This document shows, piece after piece, positions 30,134 through 38,739 of a stretch of 46,865 bases of DNA (the first letter of the stretch is position 1; the number at the start of each line of letters is the position of its first letter). Position numbers and translations under genes: made by a program. The DNA lies in NCBI GenBank assembly GCA_035647835.1, contig DASRMS010000174.1:1-46865 (forward strand). Direction: 5' to 3'. The DNA comes from UBA9865 sp035647835 (lineage in GTDB: Bacteria; Bacillota; Dethiobacteria; Dethiobacterales; Dethiobacteraceae). A model generated the notes under the pieces. It worked only from the letters and a program-made list of their open reading frames with translations. It did no database searches and was not told the DNA's origin.

Positions 30134-31168
30134 GTGAACGAATTACGCACTTTAGAAGCAGTTAAACAGCTGAAAATAGCAGAAGATCGTGTGCTTTATT
30201 CTGCAAATGATGCAGAAATAATAGCTGGTGCCACCACAGATATTTATTTTGTGCGCACTTTAGAAATTCTACGTGCGGCTGGGAAGTATGAGACAGAGGT
30301 TACGGCAGAAATATTCGCCAGCAGAGCGGGTGTGCTCTGCGGGGTAGACGAAGCAATCAATTTGCTGCGACTTGCTAATGTAGAAGTTTGGTCGCTTAAA
30401 GAAGGAGAAGAATTTGCGCAAAAAGATGTCATCATGCGCATCAAGGGCCGCTATAGCGATTTTGGTGTTTATGAAACGGCAATTTTAGGTATATTGGCTA
30501 GTTCCTGTGGTTGGGCAACGGCAGCCAGAAAAATTAAGAAGTTAGCGGGAGACCGTCCTGTCCTTTGCTTTGGGGCACGGCATGTACATCCAGCTGTAGC
30601 TTCTGTGATGGAGCGGGCAGCTATCGTGGGCGGTGCCGATGGTTGTAGTTGTATTCTCGGTGCTAAACTGGCCGGAAGGGAACCTTCCGGTACTGTGCCC
30701 CATGCTGTAATGTTGGTGGTAGGTGACACTTTGGAAGTAGCTCAGCTTTATCATCAAACTATGCCGCCTGAGGACCCCCGCATTATGCTTGTTGATACTT
30801 TTAAAGATGAGGCCGAGGAAGCGCTGCGTCTAGCAAACTCTCTTAAAGAAAATTTGCAGGGCATCCGTTTAGACACGCCTGGTGAACGCGGTGGTGTTAC
30901 TCCAGGCTTAGTGCGTGAACTGCGAGCTCGTTTAGATCAGGCTGGCTTTAAACATGTAAAATTGTTCGCTTCGGGTGGTATTGATGAGGAGCGTCTGCCG
31001 CCTTTACTAGAAGCCGGTGTAGATTCTTTTGGTATTGGTTCCTATATTTCTCGAGCTTCGGCCATTGATATGACCATGGATATTAAAGAAGTAGAAGGTA
31101 AGGCTATTGCTAAACGCGGCCGGATACCGGGTGTTACCAACGCACCAAGCTTAGAAAAAGTTTTATAG
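30134..31168 (+). CDS. Nicotinate phosphoribosyltransferase
   Basis: It joins nicotinate to PRPP to give nicotinate mononucleotide in the NAD salvage pathway. The 344 residues have GATTDIYFVRTLEIL near the start, FGARHVHPAVASVMERAAIVGGADGCS in the middle, and the PRPP/phosphate loop KLFASGGIDEERLPPLLEAGVDSFGIGSYIS at the end. This is the compact type shared with archaea and clostridia, shorter than B. subtilis PncB (about 490). I set the start at GTG 30134, which follows GGAGGGAAAAAG; the open frame from 30029 lacks a ribosome site. prs, which makes PRPP, lies 8 kb downstream. It is a separate unit, closed by a terminator. Confidence 0.9.
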   Translation: MNELRTLEAVKQLKIAEDRVLYSANDAEIIAGATTDIYFVRTLEILRAAGKYETEVTAEIFASRAGVLCGVDEAINLLRLANVEVWSLKEGEEFAQKDVIMRIKGRYSDFGVYETAILGILASSCGWATAARKIKKLAGDRPVLCFGARHVHPAVASVMERAAIVGGADGCSCILGAKLAGREPSGTVPHAVMLVVGDTLEVAQLYHQTMPPEDPRIMLVDTFKDEAEEALRLANSLKENLQGIRLDTPGERGGVTPGLVRELRARLDQAGFKHVKLFASGGIDEERLPPLLEAGVDSFGIGSYISRASAIDMTMDIKEVEGKAIAKRGRIPGVTNAPSLEKVL

Positions 31169-31190
31169 CAGATATTTAATTTAATAAATT

Positions 31191-31225
31191 CGGCATAGTC
31201 GTAAATTACGGCTATGCCGTTTTTT
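31191..31225 (+). terminator. Terminator after the nicotinate phosphoribosyltransferase gene
   Basis: A 13-bp stem with one G-T pair (31191-31203 with 31207-31219), loop AAT, six T residues. Confidence 0.87.
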
Positions 31226-31399
31226 GCTTTTAAAATAACTAGACAACAATACAGCCGCCAAAGATCAGCAGCAGAAAATCACCGCAGAAAGACCAGCAGG
31301 CTAAAGCAATACTTTACTGTGTCTATCATGTCTGTGTATAGGATAACTTTGACAAGGAAAATCTAATTAGTGTTGTGAGAAAAATGGAGGTGCTATCTT

Positions 31400-32209
31400 T
31401 TGTCAGGCGAACAAAGTGGCCAGTTAGTGATAATTGGTGGTGCCGAGGATAAAGAAGGTGAATGTATAATTCTGAAGCGCTTTCTCTCTTTAGCAGGAGG
31501 CAGAAAGGCCCGCTTGGTTGTACTCTCTACAGCTAGTGCTGATCTGCATGCGGGAGAACAATATAATCGTCTCTTCCGCAAATTGGGGGCTGCTGACGTC
31601 AGAGTACTTGCCATCCAAACTAGAGAAGAAGCAAATCAGTCACAATATCATGATGGTTTTGCAGAGTCCACAGGTATTTTTTTTACAGGTGGTGATCAGC
31701 TGCGCATCACCAGCATCTTAGGGGGTAGTATCCTGGGCAGCGCCCTGCAAGAGAGTTATCGTCAGGGTGCGGTAATTGCAGGGACTAGTGCTGGTGCTTC
31801 TGTCATGAGCGAGACAATGTTAGTGGGGGGAGCTGATGATGCGACTCCCAGCAAAGAGATTATTCGTATGGCACCGGGACTTGGCTTGCTGAAGGATGTT
31901 GTCGTTGATCAGCATTTTGCCCAGCGCGGCAGGATTGGCCGCTTATTGGCTATGGTTGCCCATAACCCCTATATCCTGGGGGTGGGGATTGATGAGGATA
32001 CCGCTATTGTGGTTAATGATAGTGCAGAATTTGAGGTAACAGGGTCTGGCACAGTAACGGTGCTAGATGGGCGGGAAGTAACTCATTCCAATGTCTCAGA
32101 TTCTAGTCCTGCTCAGCCCTTGGCCTTAACTAATGTTAAAGTACATATTCTTGCCCAAGATTATCGCTTTAATTTGCAGGAACGCTTTGTGAGGATGCCC
32201 GCAAAATAA
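31400..32209 (+). CDS. cphB: Cyanophycinase
   Basis: A peptidase-family S51 exopeptidase that degrades cyanophycin to beta-Asp-Arg dipeptides. The 269 residues show LVIIGGAEDKEGECIILKRFL, IFFTGGDQLRITSIL, the nucleophile elbow GTSAGASVM (Ser130), and VVVDQHFAQRGRIGRLLAMVA, all S51/CphB signatures. No signal peptide, so the intracellular form. The start is TTG at 31400, following GGAGG. cphA follows after 17 bases, so synthesis and breakdown are encoded in one operon. Gaps 31226-31399 hold no gene; TTTACT-18-TATAGG (31313-31342) is a weak promoter candidate. Confidence 0.94.
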   Translation: MSGEQSGQLVIIGGAEDKEGECIILKRFLSLAGGRKARLVVLSTASADLHAGEQYNRLFRKLGAADVRVLAIQTREEANQSQYHDGFAESTGIFFTGGDQLRITSILGGSILGSALQESYRQGAVIAGTSAGASVMSETMLVGGADDATPSKEIIRMAPGLGLLKDVVVDQHFAQRGRIGRLLAMVAHNPYILGVGIDEDTAIVVNDSAEFEVTGSGTVTVLDGREVTHSNVSDSSPAQPLALTNVKVHILAQDYRFNLQERFVRMPAK

Positions 32210-32226
32210 GGAGGACGTATAGTAAA

Positions 32227-34905
32227 ATGAAGATCGTGGACTTGCATTTTTACACCGGGCGTAACATTTACAGCCACTATCCGGTAATGAGAATGCTGCT
32301 AGATCTGGAATCTTTCCAGAATTATCGCACAGACTGTGACCCTACTTTTGCCAGTCGCATATTGCAGGCATTGCCTACATTATGTGAACATACATGTTCA
32401 CGTCGCCGTCCAGGCGGTTTCATAGAAAGAGTTAAAGAAGGCACATATCTTGGTCATGTAGTTGAGCATGTCTTTTTAGAACTGCAGCATCTAGCCGGTA
32501 TTGGCGCAAAATATGGCAAAACTTATACCGGTGATGGTCGTTTTGTGGAAATTATCAGCGAGTACCGCTGTGAGCAAGCAGCGCGTATTCTGGCAGAAGC
32601 GGCTGTTCAGTATGTCCGCTCTCTGGCCACAGGTGTCACAGGAGAAAATGGTCAGGTGGCTGCTAGTTTAGCTGCGGCAAAAAAGGCGGCGTCTCTATAT
32701 CTGCCAGGGCCAAGCACGGCTGCGGTGTTAGCGGCGGCCAGGCGACGGCAGATCCCCTACCAGCAGCTCCAGCCTGGAACAAGTTTGTATCGTTTGGGGA
32801 CAGGTAAGTATCAAAAACGTATCCAGGCTAGCCTGACTAATGAGACTGGCTGTATTGCCACTGATATCGCGTGTAGTAAACCACTGACTAAAAAAATACT
32901 CGCGCAGCATGGCTTGCCTGTACCTAAGGGAAGAACTGTATCTTCTGCAGAGGAAGCAGTGCTGGCAGCGCAGGAAATTGGATTTCCTGTAGCCATGAAG
33001 CCAGATAACGGCAATCAAGGGAAGGGCGTTTCCCTAAACTTAAATAGTATGGCAGAGGTACAAAAGGCTTTTTCTCGAGCAGCTGTCTTTAGCCCCTCTG
33101 TGATGGTTGAGGCTTGCCTCGATGGTAGACATTATCGCTTGTTAGTGGTTAAAGGCCAACTAGCTGCGGCTGCGGAGCGCTTGCCTGCCTTTGTGACAGG
33201 TGATGGAATTCATACCATTAGTGAATTAGTAAGTGAAGAGAATAAAAATCCGCTACGCGGAGACGGGCATGAAAAACCGCTGACTAAAATTTCGCTTGAC
33301 GGGGTGGCAGAAGAAGTGCTGCTGCGTCAAGGTATGGTTGCCCAGACAGTGGTACCGGCGAGCGTTCGTGTTTATCTGCGTGATAATGCCAACTTATCAA
33401 CGGGGGGGACTTCTTGTGATGTAACAGATGAGGTTCATCCCCAACAGATTGCTTTAGCCGTGCAGGCTGCTAGCTATATCGGGTTAGATGTAGCGGGAGT
33501 TGATCTGGTAATGAAAAGTATCGCCTTACCGCCAGCAGAACAAGCAGGCGGCATCATTGAAGTAAATGCAGCGCCTGGGTTACGGATGCATTTGTATCCA
33601 AGTGTGGGGAAAAAACGGGATGTTGGTGAAAAGATTGTTAGTGCTCTTTTTCCCTTTGAGCAACCGACACGCGTGCCGGTGATTAGCATTACTGGTACTA
33701 ACGGCAAAACTACCACTACCAGGATGTTAGAATATGTAATGCGTCAGCAGGGATTATTTACGGGAATGTGTTGTACAGACGGCCTTTACTATAATGGTCA
33801 ACTTGCGCGTTCAGGTGATTTGACGGGGCCTGACGGTGCAGGGTCTGTGCTTGCCCATCCCGAGGTAGAAGTAGCTGTTTTAGAAACAGCACGGGGTGGT
33901 ATTGTCCGGCGTGGTTTAGGCTATGAACGGGCTGATGTGGCAGTTATTTGTAATGTACGTGAAGATCATCTGGGGCAAGATGGCATAGAAAGTCTTGAGG
34001 ATTTAGTTCATGTTAAAAGTTTAGTGGCAGAAGCTGTTTATGAAAACGGCACAGTTATTCTAAATGCGGATGAAGCAAACGTTACTGAAATAGCGGCCAG
34101 GGTTTGGGAAAGAATTATTTATTTTAGCCGGCAGGAAGATAATATCATCGTGCGTCGTCATCTGGGCAAAGGCGGCCGGGCACTTTTTATCCGCCGCGGT
34201 GCCATAGTGGCGGCACAAGGAAATAGAGTTGTACTGGTGGGACGGGTAAGAGACTTCGCGGTAACTTTTGCTGGTCGTGCACAGCACCAAGTTGAAAATC
34301 TCTTGGCGGCCCTAGCTGCATGTTGGGGTACTGGCTTATCGCCACGACAGGCAGGCTTCTATCTGCGCAACTTTACTTCCTCACCGCAAGACAACCCGGG
34401 CCGGGCTAATCTTTATCAGGTGGGTTCTGTGCAGGTTCTGGTTGATTATGGCCATAATCCAGATGGTTTTGCCAAAATTGGTGATCTGGTGAGAAAAATA
34501 AATACTAAACGCACTTTGGCGGTAATTGGTGTGCCGGGTGACCGCTGTAATGAACTCATTTTTACAGCAGGTAAAACGGCGGCCCAGTTTTTCGATCATT
34601 TATTGATTAAAGAGGATGCCGATTTACGCGGCAGACGCCCTGGTGAGGTTACTGCCCTCTTAAGAGAAGGCGCTTTAGCAGCGGGTATCAAGCTTAACTG
34701 TATTACAGAAATAGCTCAGGAGACAAAAGCTGTACGCACTGCACTGCAGATGGCGGCAGCGGGCGATTTAGTAGTGGTTTTTTATGAAGAACTGGAGCCT
34801 GTCATTGCCGAGATTATTGCCAGCCAACAGCAACAAAGGTCACTGCTGACAGCGCCAAAAGAAAAAAAAGAATTATCTTACGATAGCCCTGCTATGTTAA
34901 CCTAG
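32227..34905 (+). CDS. cphA: Cyanophycin synthetase
   Basis: It makes multi-L-arginyl-poly-L-aspartate without ribosomes, using ATP. The 892 residues have the expected order: an N-terminal domain (1-160; VKEGTYLGHVVEHVFLELQHLAG), an ATP-grasp domain (about 215-470; FPVAMKPDNGNQGKGVSLNL), and a Mur-ligase-like domain with GTNGKTTT at 490-497 and later LVDYGHNPDGF. The ATP-grasp part adds aspartate and the Mur part adds arginine in characterised enzymes. Length is standard (870-900). AAGGAGG is present but about 13 bases from the ATG. Cyanophycin stores nitrogen; in C. perfringens it has been linked to spore assembly. The sporulation setting here supports such a role but does not prove it. Confidence 0.95.
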   Translation: MKIVDLHFYTGRNIYSHYPVMRMLLDLESFQNYRTDCDPTFASRILQALPTLCEHTCSRRRPGGFIERVKEGTYLGHVVEHVFLELQHLAGIGAKYGKTYTGDGRFVEIISEYRCEQAARILAEAAVQYVRSLATGVTGENGQVAASLAAAKKAASLYLPGPSTAAVLAAARRRQIPYQQLQPGTSLYRLGTGKYQKRIQASLTNETGCIATDIACSKPLTKKILAQHGLPVPKGRTVSSAEEAVLAAQEIGFPVAMKPDNGNQGKGVSLNLNSMAEVQKAFSRAAVFSPSVMVEACLDGRHYRLLVVKGQLAAAAERLPAFVTGDGIHTISELVSEENKNPLRGDGHEKPLTKISLDGVAEEVLLRQGMVAQTVVPASVRVYLRDNANLSTGGTSCDVTDEVHPQQIALAVQAASYIGLDVAGVDLVMKSIALPPAEQAGGIIEVNAAPGLRMHLYPSVGKKRDVGEKIVSALFPFEQPTRVPVISITGTNGKTTTTRMLEYVMRQQGLFTGMCCTDGLYYNGQLARSGDLTGPDGAGSVLAHPEVEVAVLETARGGIVRRGLGYERADVAVICNVREDHLGQDGIESLEDLVHVKSLVAEAVYENGTVILNADEANVTEIAARVWERIIYFSRQEDNIIVRRHLGKGGRALFIRRGAIVAAQGNRVVLVGRVRDFAVTFAGRAQHQVENLLAALAACWGTGLSPRQAGFYLRNFTSSPQDNPGRANLYQVGSVQVLVDYGHNPDGFAKIGDLVRKINTKRTLAVIGVPGDRCNELIFTAGKTAAQFFDHLLIKEDADLRGRRPGEVTALLREGALAAGIKLNCITEIAQETKAVRTALQMAAAGDLVVVFYEELEPVIAEIIASQQQQRSLLTAPKEKKELSYDSPAMLT

Positions 34906-34942
34906 CAGGAATTTGTCCTTTGCTCACGAATATACAAGCCAT

Positions 34943-35839
34943 ATGAACAGTTCAGAACAACAGACGCTAGTAATCGAACAGGCATATGCCAAAATTAATT
35001 TAATCTTGGCGGTTACAGGCAAGCGCATTGATGGCTATCATGACCTGCAGACAGTTTTTCAAAGCTTGGCACTGCATGATACCTTAACATTCACCGCTAA
35101 CGAAAGCGAAGTGCTTACCTTAACTACAAATAATCCCAGCCTTCCTGCCGGGCCAGATAATTTAATCTGGCGTGCTGCAGAAAGGCTAATGGAGTTTTAT
35201 AAAGTTAAAAAAGGCGTGGCGATTAATCTGGAAAAGAGGATACCCCTAGCCGCAGGTTTAGGTGGGGGCAGCAGTGATGCTGCTGCTACTTTACGGGGAC
35301 TGGTTCGTTTTTGGCAGCTCCCCTGCGAGCCGCAGGTATTATCTGAGATAGCGGCTGAATTAGGTTCCGATGTGCCCTACTGTTTGGCAGGTGGTACAGC
35401 ACTGGGTACAGGTCGAGGGGAGCAATTACTTCAGCTTACTCCCTGCCCGCACTTTTATGTCGTCCTGGCAAACCCCGGATTTCCAGTTTCTACAGCGCAA
35501 GTCTACCAGGACTTGCGGACGACAGAGTTGGCATCCTCTGCTGCGCTGCACGGAATGCTGCGTGCTTTAGCAGAGCAAAACCAAACTGCCATGATGCACC
35601 ATGTGGCTAACACGCTGGAAAAAGCCACTTTTCGTCTTTATCCTCAAGTTAAAGCGCTTAAGACGGAAATGGCCAGTGCAAGTGCAGCTCTTATGTGTGG
35701 CAGCGGGCCTACAGTTTTTGCTTTATTTTTAACGTCAGCAGCGGCTACTGCTGTACAAGCAGCTTTACAGCAAAAAGGATACCAAGTGTGGTTGACGGAA
35801 ACAATTCAGCAGCCGGAGGTAGAAAAATGGTCGATGTAG
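34943..35839 (+). CDS. ispE: 4-diphosphocytidyl-2-C-methyl-D-erythritol kinase
   Basis: A GHMP kinase of the MEP isoprenoid pathway. EQAYAKINLILAVTGKRIDGYHDLQTVFQSL at the start and the ATP loop PLAAGLGGGSSDAAATLRGL are diagnostic. GSDVPYCLAGGTALGTGRGE and MCGSGPTVFALF complete the GHMP motifs. The start is uncertain: ATG 34943 gives 298 residues but has no clear ribosome site, while TTG 34913 gives 308 with AGGA only two bases away. It lies 7-37 bases after cphA, so it is probably in the cph operon. The next gene overlaps by 13 bases. B. subtilis ispE also sits between sspF and spoVG. Confidence 0.95.
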   Translation: MNSSEQQTLVIEQAYAKINLILAVTGKRIDGYHDLQTVFQSLALHDTLTFTANESEVLTLTTNNPSLPAGPDNLIWRAAERLMEFYKVKKGVAINLEKRIPLAAGLGGGSSDAAATLRGLVRFWQLPCEPQVLSEIAAELGSDVPYCLAGGTALGTGRGEQLLQLTPCPHFYVVLANPGFPVSTAQVYQDLRTTELASSAALHGMLRALAEQNQTAMMHHVANTLEKATFRLYPQVKALKTEMASASAALMCGSGPTVFALFLTSAAATAVQAALQQKGYQVWLTETIQQPEVEKWSM

Positions 35840-36588
35840 TTATTTTGGCTGGAACAGCCAAGCAATCAGAACTGACAATTAGTGAAAAGGTACAAAATAA
35901 GGCCTTTGTGCAAATTCATGGACAAGCGATGCTAAGTTATGTACTAGACGCCCTGCAGCAAGCAAGCTCAGTAAACCGCATTGCCATCGTCGGCCCGTTG
36001 GCAGAACTACAGACTTTAATCGGCGCATCGCCACAGTTGTTTGCTGTGGCGGAAGGTGATACCATTGTTGAGAATCTACAGCTCGGGTTCGCAGCATTAC
36101 AACCCAAGCAGCACTGTTTAGTGGTCACCGCTGATGTGGCTTTTTTGACGGCAGCTGCGGTGGAAGACTTTCTTGCCGCTTGCCAGCCTTATGAGTCAGC
36201 TGTTTATTATCCTATTGTAGCGCGAGAAGATAATGACCGCCGCTTCCCAGGAGTAAAGCGCACTTATGTTAAAATACACGATGGTGAATTTACTGGTGGT
36301 AATCTCTTTCTTGTCGATCCTGCGTGCTTAACAAAAGTCCTACCCCGACTAGAACACTTTTTTGCGTTACGTAAAAGCCCCTTGCGTTTAGCTGGAGCCT
36401 TGGGCCTTGGCTTTGTGGTTAAACTCCTGACAAAACGTTTGACCATTGCAGAACTGGAAAAGCGTTTTTATGCTTTATTTGCTGTAGCGGGTAAGGCTGT
36501 TATTTCTCAGTATGCAGAGATTGGTACAGATGTTGACAAACCGGCTGATCTTGAATTAGCCCGTCAACACTTAAAAACTCAGCTGTAA
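35827..36588 (+). CDS. Nucleotidyltransferase-like (NTP_transferase, MobA/IspD-type fold) protein
   Basis: The 253-residue protein starts VDVVILAGTAKQS and continues FVQIHGQAMLSYVLDALQQASSVNRIAIVGP, the Rossmann-like beginning of nucleotidyltransferases. HCLVVTADVAFLTAAAVEDFL holds the metal-binding D. The usual Gly-rich LAAGxGxRM loop is missing: only ILAGT remains. FTGGNLFLVDP and DVDKPADLELAR match the family end. Substrate unknown; molybdenum cofactor genes are absent. ATG 35827 follows GGAGG inside the end of ispE. Conserved linkage to ispE would suggest a role in isoprenoid or envelope precursor supply, which is inference. Confidence 0.8.
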   Translation: MVDVVILAGTAKQSELTISEKVQNKAFVQIHGQAMLSYVLDALQQASSVNRIAIVGPLAELQTLIGASPQLFAVAEGDTIVENLQLGFAALQPKQHCLVVTADVAFLTAAAVEDFLAACQPYESAVYYPIVAREDNDRRFPGVKRTYVKIHDGEFTGGNLFLVDPACLTKVLPRLEHFFALRKSPLRLAGALGLGFVVKLLTKRLTIAELEKRFYALFAVAGKAVISQYAEIGTDVDKPADLELARQHLKTQL

Positions 36589-36724
36589 GCTGCGGCAAAC
36601 AAAACACTAGCAGAATAAGGGTCTTTAGCGATAATTGTATGTGAGTAAAATCACATGCAGGAGGTAGCGGCAGGTAACTGGCGCAAACAATATTTAGCAA
36701 TTGCAAATATTTTCCCAATAAAAA

Positions 36725-36751
36725 GCAGGAATTGTCAAACTTATGTGGAAA
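36725..36751 (+). promoter_or_regulatory. Putative sigma-H promoter for spoVG
   Basis: GCAGGAATT (36725-36733) is a full match to the sigma-H -35 RNAGGAWWW. After 11 bases, GTGGAAA (36745-36751) matches the -10 RNNGAAT except at the last base. spoVG is the archetypal sigma-H gene of B. subtilis. Confidence 0.5.
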
Positions 36752-36794
36752 TAGCAAAACGTACATAGTTGTGGCGGGGAAGGCGGTGATTAGC

Positions 36795-37070
36795 ATGAGA
36801 GTGACCGACGTCAGAATTAGAAAGTTAAACCACGATGGAAAGATGAAGGCAATCGTCTCAATTACTTTAGACAACCAATTCGTAGTGCATGATGTACGTG
36901 TTATTGAGGGTAATAATGGGTTGTTCGTAGCCATGCCAAGTAAAAGAACACCTGATGGTGAGTTTAAGGATATCGCCCATCCCATTAACTCTGAAACACG
37001 CGAAATTATTCAATCGGCAGTGTTGCTTGCTTATAACACAGAGTTGGAAAGAGAATTAGTCGGTGCATAA
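36795..37070 (+). CDS. spoVG: SpoVG regulator
   Basis: A 91-residue protein with the full SpoVG pattern: RVTDVRIRKLNHDGKMKAIVSITLDNQFVVHDVRVIEG, LFVAMPSKRTPDGEFKDIAHPI, and a C-terminal helix. SpoVG binds RNA and DNA in several Firmicutes and affects septation, sporulation and virulence. I set the start at ATG 36795, after AAGGCGGTG; the frame is open 63 bases further upstream but runs through the candidate promoter. A terminator begins 2 bases past the stop. purR and yabJ, which precede spoVG in B. subtilis, are absent. Confidence 0.97.
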   Translation: MRVTDVRIRKLNHDGKMKAIVSITLDNQFVVHDVRVIEGNNGLFVAMPSKRTPDGEFKDIAHPINSETREIIQSAVLLAYNTELERELVGA

Positions 37071-37072
37071 AT

Positions 37073-37098
37073 GGAGCAGTTATGCTCCTGTTTTTTTT
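37073..37098 (+). terminator. Terminator after spoVG
   Basis: GGAGCA (37073-37078) with TGCTCC (37083-37088), loop GTTA, then a run of eight T residues. The following gap to glmU shows a weak CAGCA/TGCTG hairpin with eight T residues (37192-37220) and a good -10 TACAAT (37254-37259) lacking a clear -35. Confidence 0.87.
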
Positions 37099-37289
37099 GC
37101 GTTATTTTGCCCTTAAGTCAAGCTCCTCCCTGCCTAGGTCGGATCTGGTCTTACATTTAGTCAAGCTGCTCAGCTAGCAGTATCAAAGAAGCAGCAGGAA
37201 TTGTAAGTGCTGTTTTTTTTACAAAAAATGTAGCAATCTAAGGGCAGAAAGGGTACAATAAATGGAAGAACATCCTAGGAGGGGTAAGT

Positions 37290-38663
37290 TTGGCTAACCG
37301 AGCAGCTGTAGTCTTAGCAGCAGGAGAAGGAAAACGTATGAAATCGGCATCTCCTAAAGTACTTCACTCTGTTTGTGGCAAACCCATGTTAGAGCATGTG
37401 GTGAGCGCAGTTAGTAGTGTTTGTTCTGAAATTATTGTAGTTATTGGACATCAAGGCCATGAGGTTAAGCAGGCTTTTGGAGAGAGAGTAAGCTATGTTG
37501 AGCAGGCGCAACAGCTGGGAACAGGTCATGCTGTGCTGCAGGCAGTACCCTTATTGCCAACTTCGGGTACTGTTTTTGTGTTGTGTGGTGATACTCCTTT
37601 ACTTTCAGCGGAGACGATGCAGAACTTACTGGAGGCTCATCAAAAAGCGCAAGCAGGTGCAACAATTTTAACAGCATGTCTGCCAGAGCCTTTTGGCTAC
37701 GGGCGTATCATCAGAGACAATGGACGTGTGTCTAAAATTGTAGAAGAAAGAGATGCTACGGATGAAGAGCGTAAGGTTTGTGAAATTAATACCGGCACCT
37801 ATGTTTTTGATGCGCAATTATTGCGGGAGGCTCTAGCGAATCTACATACAAATAATGCTCAAGGAGAATACTATTTAACTGATTGTATTGAACAAATAAT
37901 TAGTAAAGCTCACTTGGTTACAACTTGTATTTTAGAGGATCACCGCTTGGCACTGGGCGTGAATGATCGCCTGCAGCTGGCCCAAGCGCAAAGCTTAATG
38001 CAAGAGCGTATTAACCGAACATTAATGGCTGCCGGCGTAACTATGATCGATCCACAGTCCACTTATGTTGATGCGGGGGTCAGCATCGCTTCAGATACTG
38101 TAATTATGCCTAATACAGTGTTGAGAGGTGCTACGCAAATTGGTCATCATTGTGTAATCGGACCTAACTCCGAACTCATTGACTGCCAAGTAGGTAATGA
38201 AGTCGTCTTCCGCCACTCTGTAGCCACCAGCTGTCGCTTGGCAGATAAGGTTACAGTTGGCCCCTTTGCGCATCTACGTCCAGAAACTGTCTTGGAAAAT
38301 GGTGTCAAGGTCGGTGACTTCGTAGAAATTAAAAAATCTCAGGTGGGGGAGAATACCAAAATTGCCCACCTTAGCTATATTGGCGATGCGCAAATTGGCA
38401 GCGATGTCAATATGGGCGGCGGCATCATTGTCGTAAACTATGACGGCCGCAAAAAGCACCAAACAGTGATTGGCACGCGCGCCTTCATCGGCTGTAATAG
38501 CAATTTGGTAGCACCCGTGACTATCGGTGAAGGAGCTTTTGTCGCCGCAGGGTCTACAATTACCAAAAACGTTCCGGCAGGAGCACTGTCGTTAGCACGT
38601 GCGCAGCAAGTTAATAAAGAAGGTCGTGCGACGCGTCTGCTAAAGAAAAATAATGACGAATAA
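37290..38663 (+). CDS. glmU: Bifunctional UDP-N-acetylglucosamine pyrophosphorylase/glucosamine-1-phosphate N-acetyltransferase
   Basis: It makes UDP-GlcNAc for peptidoglycan. The N-terminal uridylyltransferase domain (1-230) has VVLAAGEGKRMKSASPKVLH and VLCGDTPLL. The C-terminal half is a left-handed beta helix of hexapeptide repeats (about 255-450), with acetyl-CoA-site residues in NYDGRKKHQTVIG and FIGCNSNLVAPVTIG. 457 residues, the normal length. The start is TTG at 37290 after AGGAGGGG. prs follows after 76 bases, as in B. subtilis. Confidence 0.98.
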   Translation: MANRAAVVLAAGEGKRMKSASPKVLHSVCGKPMLEHVVSAVSSVCSEIIVVIGHQGHEVKQAFGERVSYVEQAQQLGTGHAVLQAVPLLPTSGTVFVLCGDTPLLSAETMQNLLEAHQKAQAGATILTACLPEPFGYGRIIRDNGRVSKIVEERDATDEERKVCEINTGTYVFDAQLLREALANLHTNNAQGEYYLTDCIEQIISKAHLVTTCILEDHRLALGVNDRLQLAQAQSLMQERINRTLMAAGVTMIDPQSTYVDAGVSIASDTVIMPNTVLRGATQIGHHCVIGPNSELIDCQVGNEVVFRHSVATSCRLADKVTVGPFAHLRPETVLENGVKVGDFVEIKKSQVGENTKIAHLSYIGDAQIGSDVNMGGGIIVVNYDGRKKHQTVIGTRAFIGCNSNLVAPVTIGEGAFVAAGSTITKNVPAGALSLARAQQVNKEGRATRLLKKNNDE

Positions 38664-38739
38664 TGACGAACTAGCAGGAATAAGTGCCGCGCTAAGCGAA
38701 GAAGATTGAGTTGTAAGAATACGGTCAGGAGGTTATGGC

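Noticed and set aside
36500..36985. 161-codon - strand frame
   Set aside because: It covers the ends of two real genes, the sigma-H-like promoter and spoVG; no family resemblance.
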